DNA of 64,000 nucleotides, from positions 914,891 through 978,890 of the forward strand of contig NZ_VSSB01000001.1 in NCBI RefSeq assembly GCF_008122505.1. The letters run 5' to 3'. The notes under the pieces were generated by a model. The model was not told the origin of the DNA. It was given only the letters and a program-made list of their open reading frames with translations, and ran no database searches. This DNA comes from Agromyces mariniharenae. GTDB lineage: Bacteria; Actinomycetota; Actinomycetes; Actinomycetales; Microbacteriaceae. Made by a program: the position numbers and the translations under genes. Shown piece after piece: positions 60,565 to 64,000 of the stretch; the first letter of the stretch is position 1; each line of letters opens with the position of its first letter.

Positions 60565-60707
60565 GCCGGCGCCGTCCGGCCGGGGGCCTCGAACCAGCGG
60601 TCCATCCGCTCGGCCGCCTCGGCTCCGTCCTCCGACGACTGCAGGCCCCGGACGAAGTCGGCGAACTCGTCGAGCGCGCTGCCCGTCACGTACTGCTGGT
60701 CGGGCAC
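60561..60707 (-). CDS. 48-residue small protein, first gene of the araDBA operon
   Basis: A short ORF with a strong AAGGAG site five bases before its GTG start. The product begins VPDQQYVTGSALDEFADFV and continues through RGLQSSEDGAEAAERMDRWF to a short Pro/Arg tail. It is acidic and helical, with no signal peptide or membrane segment. Its stop codon overlaps the araD start, and it begins 24 bp after the LacI operators, so it is the first translated cistron of the operon. I do not recognise it. It might be a partner of an operon enzyme, or act mainly to couple translation into araD. Confidence 0.7.
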   Translation of the reverse strand: MPDQQYVTGSALDEFADFVRGLQSSEDGAEAAERMDRWFEAPGRTAPA

Positions 60708-60730
60708 GGGGACTCCTTCGTCGAGGGCAT

Positions 60731-60770
60731 TTCGTGAGCGCTAACGAAGCACGATGTTAGCGCTAACGAA
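60731..60770 (-). promoter_or_regulatory. Two LacI operators of the araDBA operon
   Basis: TTCGTGAGCGCTAACGAA (60731-60748) is a palindrome with one mismatched pair, and GTTAGCGCTAAC (60756-60767) is a perfect 12-bp palindrome continuing into CGAA. Their AGCGCT centres are 22 bp apart. They lie directly upstream of the 48-codon ORF and share the core of the ytfQ operators. Confidence 0.8.
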
Positions 60771-60815
60771 GCCCGGTCTCAACCCCGCTCACCCACAGTC
60801 CTGGCGGCCGTTCTC

Positions 60816-60894
60816 CGAATGCAGGAAGAACCGCGCGACACGCCGTCCGAGGTGCTCCGACACGCCGCCCGCGCGCGAGAACTTCCTGCATTCG
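60816..60894. repeat. 79-bp inverted-repeat element, copy 2 (GAATGCAGGAAGAA family)
   Basis: CGAATGCAGGAAG (60816-60828) pairs with CTTCCTGCATTCG (60882-60894). The ends match copy 1 at 44634-44710, the interiors do not beyond GC-richness and short GTCCGAGG-like blocks. No coding capacity. Confidence 0.75.
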
Positions 60895-60921
60895 TGTGGG
60901 GATCCGCGGGCCGGGTGAGCA

Positions 60922-61067
60922 AGGTCGGGTCCCAGAGAAGTCGGGCCGTGAAGTCGGGCCGTGAAGTCGGGTCGCAGAGAAGTCGGGCCGTGGAGTCGGG
61001 CCGTGAAGTCGGGCCGTGGAGGAGTCGGGCCGTGGAGGAGTGGGGCCGTGGTGAAGTCGGGCCGGGG
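60922..61067. repeat. Tandem 13/16-bp repeat array (AGTCGGGCCGTGA)
   Basis: About ten head-to-tail units of AGTCGGGCCGTGA or 16-base variants (AGTCGGGCCGTGGAGG, AGTCGGGTCGCAGAGA) fill this stretch with no spacers. It lies between the mmsB-like gene and the araDBA promoter. On either strand all frames give repetitive Pro/Arg/Gly-rich peptides, so it is not coding. Confidence 0.8.
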
Positions 61068-61105
61068 AGTGAGGGAACTCGAGCGGCAAGGAGGCCCACT
61101 GGGGC

Positions 61106-61163
61106 CCGGATGCCGCGGCATCCGGAGACGGCGAAGGGGGCGGATACCGCAGCATCCGCCCCC
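61106..61163 (-). terminator. Double GGATGCC/GGATACC hairpin after the mmsB-like gene
   Basis: CCGGATGCCGCGGCATCCGG (61106-61125) is a perfect 20-bp palindrome; GGGGGCGGAT (61136-61145) pairs with ATCCGCCCCC (61154-61163) around eight bases. They lie 16-73 bp past the permease stop and probably end the transporter transcript. Confidence 0.7.
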
Positions 61164-61178
61164 AAGGGTCACCACACC

Positions 61179-62435
61179 CTACTGGCCGCCGGAGCGACGC
61201 TTGTTGTACACGTCGAAGGCGACGGCGAGGAGCAGCACGAGGCCCTTCACGGCCTGCTGCCACTCGATGCCGATGCCCATGATCGACATGCCGTTGTTCA
61301 GGACGCCGATGATCAGACCACCGATGATCGCGCCGCCGATCGTGCCGACGCCGCCCTGCACCGCCGCGCCGCCGATGAACGCGGCCGAGATCGCCTCGAG
61401 CTCGAAGCCGTCGCCGGCCTTCGGGCCCGCGAGGTTGAGGCGGGCGGTGAAGATGAGGCCGGCGAGCGCGGCGAGCACGCCCATGTTGACGAACAGCCAG
61501 AAGTCGACGCGACGGGTCTTGATGCCCGACAGCTCCGCGGCGTGGCGGTTGCCGCCGATCGCGTAGATGTGACGGCCGAACACCGTGCGGTTCATGATCA
61601 CGCTGTACACGAGCACGAGGATCGCGAGGATGATCAGCGTCACCGGGATGCCCTTGTACTGGGCGAGCGAGTAGGCGAAGAAGCCGATCGCGGCCGACAC
61701 CAGCACGAGCTTGGTGACGAACCACACCATGGGCTCGACCTCCTGGCCGTACTTCTGGCGGCCGCGGCGGGTGCGCACCTGCTGCACGATGAGGATGACG
61801 ATCGCGAGCGCGCCGACGCCGAGCGTGAGCGGGTCGATCTCGAAGTCGCCGAACACGTCGGAGAGGAAGCCGTTGCCGAGCGCGCGGTACTCGGCGGGGA
61901 ACGAGCCGATGTTCGCGTTGCCGAGCACTACGAGGGCGAGGCCGCGGAAGATGAGCATGCCCGCCAGGGTCACGATGAACGCCGGGATGCCGACGAAGGC
62001 GACCCAGAAGCCCTGCCAGACGCCGACGAGGGCGCCGATGCCGAGCGACAGGATGACGGACAGCCACCACGGCAGGCCCCACTGCACGGCGAAGACGCCG
62101 GAGCAGGCGCCGACGAACGCGGCGACCGAGCCGACCGACAGGTCGATGTGGCCGGCGATGATGACCATCACCATGCCGATCGCGAGCACGAGGATGTACC
62201 CGTTCTGCACGACGAGGTTCGAGATGTTCTGCGGACGCAGCAGGATGCCGTTCGTCAGGATCGAGAACAGCACGACCACCGCGATGAGCGCGATGAAGAT
62301 GCCGTTCTTGCCGAGGTCGGACAGGACGTGCGACAGCCAGTTCGTGAACTTGTTGTCGGACGGGTTGATGTTGCCGCCGACGGCCTGCGACTCGCCGGTG
62401 GGACCGGCGGGCGTCTGGGTTGAGGTGTTCGACAT
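61179..62435 (-). CDS. mmsB: Multiple-monosaccharide ABC transporter permease (MmsB/GguB-like)
   Basis: A 418-residue permease, longer than RbsC-type proteins as is usual for MmsB/GguB/XylH. Motifs: IIAGHIDLSVGSVAAFVGAC, FGRHIYAIGGNRHAAELSGI and FIGGAAVQGGVGTIGGAIIG. The binding-protein gene (ChvE/XylF-like) is expected upstream, beyond the right edge. Substrates of this class include xylose, arabinose, galactose and glucose. It follows the ATPase by 25 bp; strong hairpins follow it. Confidence 0.9.
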   Translation of the reverse strand: MSNTSTQTPAGPTGESQAVGGNINPSDNKFTNWLSHVLSDLGKNGIFIALIAVVVLFSILTNGILLRPQNISNLVVQNGYILVLAIGMVMVIIAGHIDLSVGSVAAFVGACSGVFAVQWGLPWWLSVILSLGIGALVGVWQGFWVAFVGIPAFIVTLAGMLIFRGLALVVLGNANIGSFPAEYRALGNGFLSDVFGDFEIDPLTLGVGALAIVILIVQQVRTRRGRQKYGQEVEPMVWFVTKLVLVSAAIGFFAYSLAQYKGIPVTLIILAILVLVYSVIMNRTVFGRHIYAIGGNRHAAELSGIKTRRVDFWLFVNMGVLAALAGLIFTARLNLAGPKAGDGFELEAISAAFIGGAAVQGGVGTIGGAIIGGLIIGVLNNGMSIMGIGIEWQQAVKGLVLLLAVAFDVYNKRRSGGQ

Positions 62436-62460
62436 GGGGATTCTCCTGGTGATCCGCCGG

Positions 62461-63990
62461 TCAGCGGGGCTTTTCCATGGTCATGAGCTTGAGCATCGCC
62501 TCGGGCGTGGCCTCCTCGACGGGGAGCTCACCGGTGATGCGGCCCTCGGAGAGGGCGTAGACGCGGTCGCAGATGCCGAGCAGCTCGGGCAGCTCCGACG
62601 AGATCACGATGATGCCCTTCCCGGCCGCGGCCAGGCGGTTGATGATCGTGTAGATCTCGTACTTCGCGCCGACGTCGATGCCGCGCGTCGGCTCGTCGAG
62701 GATCAGGACGTCGGGGTCCGAGTAGATCCACTTCGACAGCACGACCTTCTGCTGGTTGCCGCCCGAGAGCTTGCCCGTCTTCACGAGCACGCTCGGCGCC
62801 TTGATGTTCATCGACTTGCGATACTCGTTGGCGACCGCGTACTCCTCGTTGTCGTGCACGAGGCCGTACTTCTCGAGCTTCTTCAGCGACGCCATCGAGA
62901 TGTTCCGCTTGATGTCCTCGATGAGGTTGAGGCCGTAGGTCTTGCGGTCCTCGGTGGCGTAGGCGAGGCCGTGCTCGATCGCCTCGGCGACCGTGCGGGT
63001 CTTGATCTCCTCGCCGCGCAGGAAGACCCTGCCCGAGATGCGCGAGCCGTAGCTCTGGCCGAACAGGCTCATCGCGAACTCGGTGCGGCCGGCGCCCATG
63101 AGGCCCGCGATGCCGACGATCTCGCCCGCGCGCACGTGGAGGTTGACGTTGTCGACCATGACCCGCGAGGTGTCCTGCGGGTGGTGGGCCGTCCAGTCCT
63201 CGACGCGCAGGAGCTCCTCGCCGATGTTGGGCGTGTGGTCGGGGTACCGGTGCTCGAGGTCCCGGCCGACCATGTCCTTGATGATGCGGTCTTCCGTGAC
63301 GTCCTGCTTGGCGATGGTCTCGATGGTCTTGCCGTCCCGGATGACCGTGACGGAGTCGGCGACCTTCTTGATCTCGTTGAGCTTGTGGCTGATGATGATC
63401 GACGTGATGCCCTGCCCCTTCAGGTGCAGGATCAGGTCGAGCAGGTGGTCGGAGTCCTCGTCGTTGAGGGCGGCGGTGGGCTCGTCGAGGATGAGGAGCT
63501 TCACCTCCTTCGAGAGCGCCTTGGCGATCTCGACCAGCTGCTGCTTGCCGACGCCGATGTCCATGATCTTCGTCGTGGGGTTCTCGCGGAGGCCGACCCG
63601 GGCGAGGAGCTTCTGCGCCTCGAAGTTGGTCTTGTTCCAGTCGATGAGGCCGCCGCGGCCCTTCTGCTCGTTGTTGAGGAAGATGTTCTCGGCGATCGAC
63701 AGGTAGGGGCTGAGGGCGAGCTCCTGGTGGATGATCACGATGCCCTTGGCCTCGGAGTCCGTGAGGTCCCGGAACTCGACGACCTCGTTCTCGAAGACGA
63801 TGTCGCCGTCGTAGGTGCCGTGCGGGTAGACGCCCGACAGCACCTTCATCAGGGTCGACTTGCCGGCGCCGTTCTCGCCGCAGATGGCGTGCACCTCGCC
63901 GCGCTCGACCTCGAGGTTGACGTTCGAGAGGGCCTTGACGCCGGGGAACGTCTTCGTGATGCCGCGCATCTCGAGAATGTTGGTGGTCAT
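62461..63990 (-). CDS. mmsA: Multiple-monosaccharide ABC transporter ATPase (MmsA/GguA-like)
   Basis: A 509-residue two-domain ATPase. Domain 1: GENGAGKST, signature [18 protein letters not shown]. Domain 2: [48 protein letters not shown] and [12 protein letters not shown] are typical of the MmsA/GguA/XylG subgroup. It uses noticeably more Asn, Lys and Ile codons than the ytfR gene. Starts ten bases from the window edge; the operon continues upstream outside the window. Confidence 0.92.
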   Translation of the reverse strand: MTTNILEMRGITKTFPGVKALSNVNLEVERGEVHAICGENGAGKSTLMKVLSGVYPHGTYDGDIVFENEVVEFRDLTDSEAKGIVIIHQELALSPYLSIAENIFLNNEQKGRGGLIDWNKTNFEAQKLLARVGLRENPTTKIMDIGVGKQQLVEIAKALSKEVKLLILDEPTAALNDEDSDHLLDLILHLKGQGITSIIISHKLNEIKKVADSVTVIRDGKTIETIAKQDVTEDRIIKDMVGRDLEHRYPDHTPNIGEELLRVEDWTAHHPQDTSRVMVDNVNLHVRAGEIVGIAGLMGAGRTEFAMSLFGQSYGSRISGRVFLRGEEIKTRTVAEAIEHGLAYATEDRKTYGLNLIEDIKRNISMASLKKLEKYGLVHDNEEYAVANEYRKSMNIKAPSVLVKTGKLSGGNQQKVVLSKWIYSDPDVLILDEPTRGIDVGAKYEIYTIINRLAAAGKGIIVISSELPELLGICDRVYALSEGRITGELPVEEATPEAMLKLMTMEKPR

Positions 63991-64000
63991 CCTTGCTCCT

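Noticed and set aside
60922..61067. CRISPR array
   Set aside because: Units are 13-16 bp and directly joined with no unique spacers, and no cas genes are present.

Overview
The window is high-GC DNA (about 70 % by eye) with the look of an actinobacterial chromosome, most likely Microbacteriaceae (Agromyces/Microbacterium-like; genus not certain). Reasons: a class Ib nrdHIEF operon, many LacI regulators paired with sugar ABC transporters, a tmsAB-type pair for 10-methyl fatty acids, frequent leaderless starts behind a TANNNT hexamer, and a very abundant GGATGC/GCATCC motif that also forms most intergenic hairpins. There is no phage, plasmid or insertion sequence; nothing suggests that the region as a whole was acquired.

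Layout. 0-6 kb: a LacI regulator behind two tandem operator-like sites, then mostly single genes (cupin, GNAT, DUF1801, Nudix, an MHS-type MFS transporter behind a TetR-type palindrome, a YrdC-like protein) and a decayed GNAT remnant. 6-12 kb: a RhaS-type sugar ABC transporter (ATPase, two permeases, lipoprotein binding protein) divergent from its own LacI regulator, with a palindromic operator between them. 12-24 kb: housekeeping and metabolic singles (quinone oxidoreductase, ThDP-dependent decarboxylase, DUF151 nuclease, a large secreted M14 carboxypeptidase, YdeI, APC permease, RibD-like reductase, FGE-like protein, a methyltransferase-like membrane protein, a truncated AlkD).

24-30 kb: the most distinctive block, a lipid cluster on the minus strand. 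An FAD oxidoreductase and a cyclopropane-synthase-type methyltransferase (tmsA/tmsB-like, 10-methyl branched fatty acids) are followed by a StlD/DarB-type ketosynthase, a haem-oxygenase-like di-iron protein and an unrecognised 283-residue protein. The last three are translationally coupled and look like a separate, uncharacterised acyl-modifying pathway.

30-44 kb: a decayed racemase, DUF3237, an orphan PIN protein, LysR divergent from a lone SdhA/FrdA-like flavoprotein, an Ala-rich membrane-anchored protein, a three-gene phospholipid operon (acyltransferase fusion, CDP-alcohol phosphatidyltransferase, CdsA), a Pr6Pr membrane protein, arfB, and nrdHIEF behind paired NrdR boxes and DnaA-box-like sites.

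44-64 kb: a two-part pentose system. ytfQRT-yjfF ends with one LacI gene; a 48-codon ORF plus araD-araB-araA ends with a second, closely similar LacI gene; both operons start behind related AGCGCT-centred operators. A multiple-monosaccharide transporter (mmsA/mmsB-like) enters at the right edge. Import and L-arabinose catabolism therefore appear to be one coordinately controlled regulon. Intergenic DNA here carries several families of inverted repeats.
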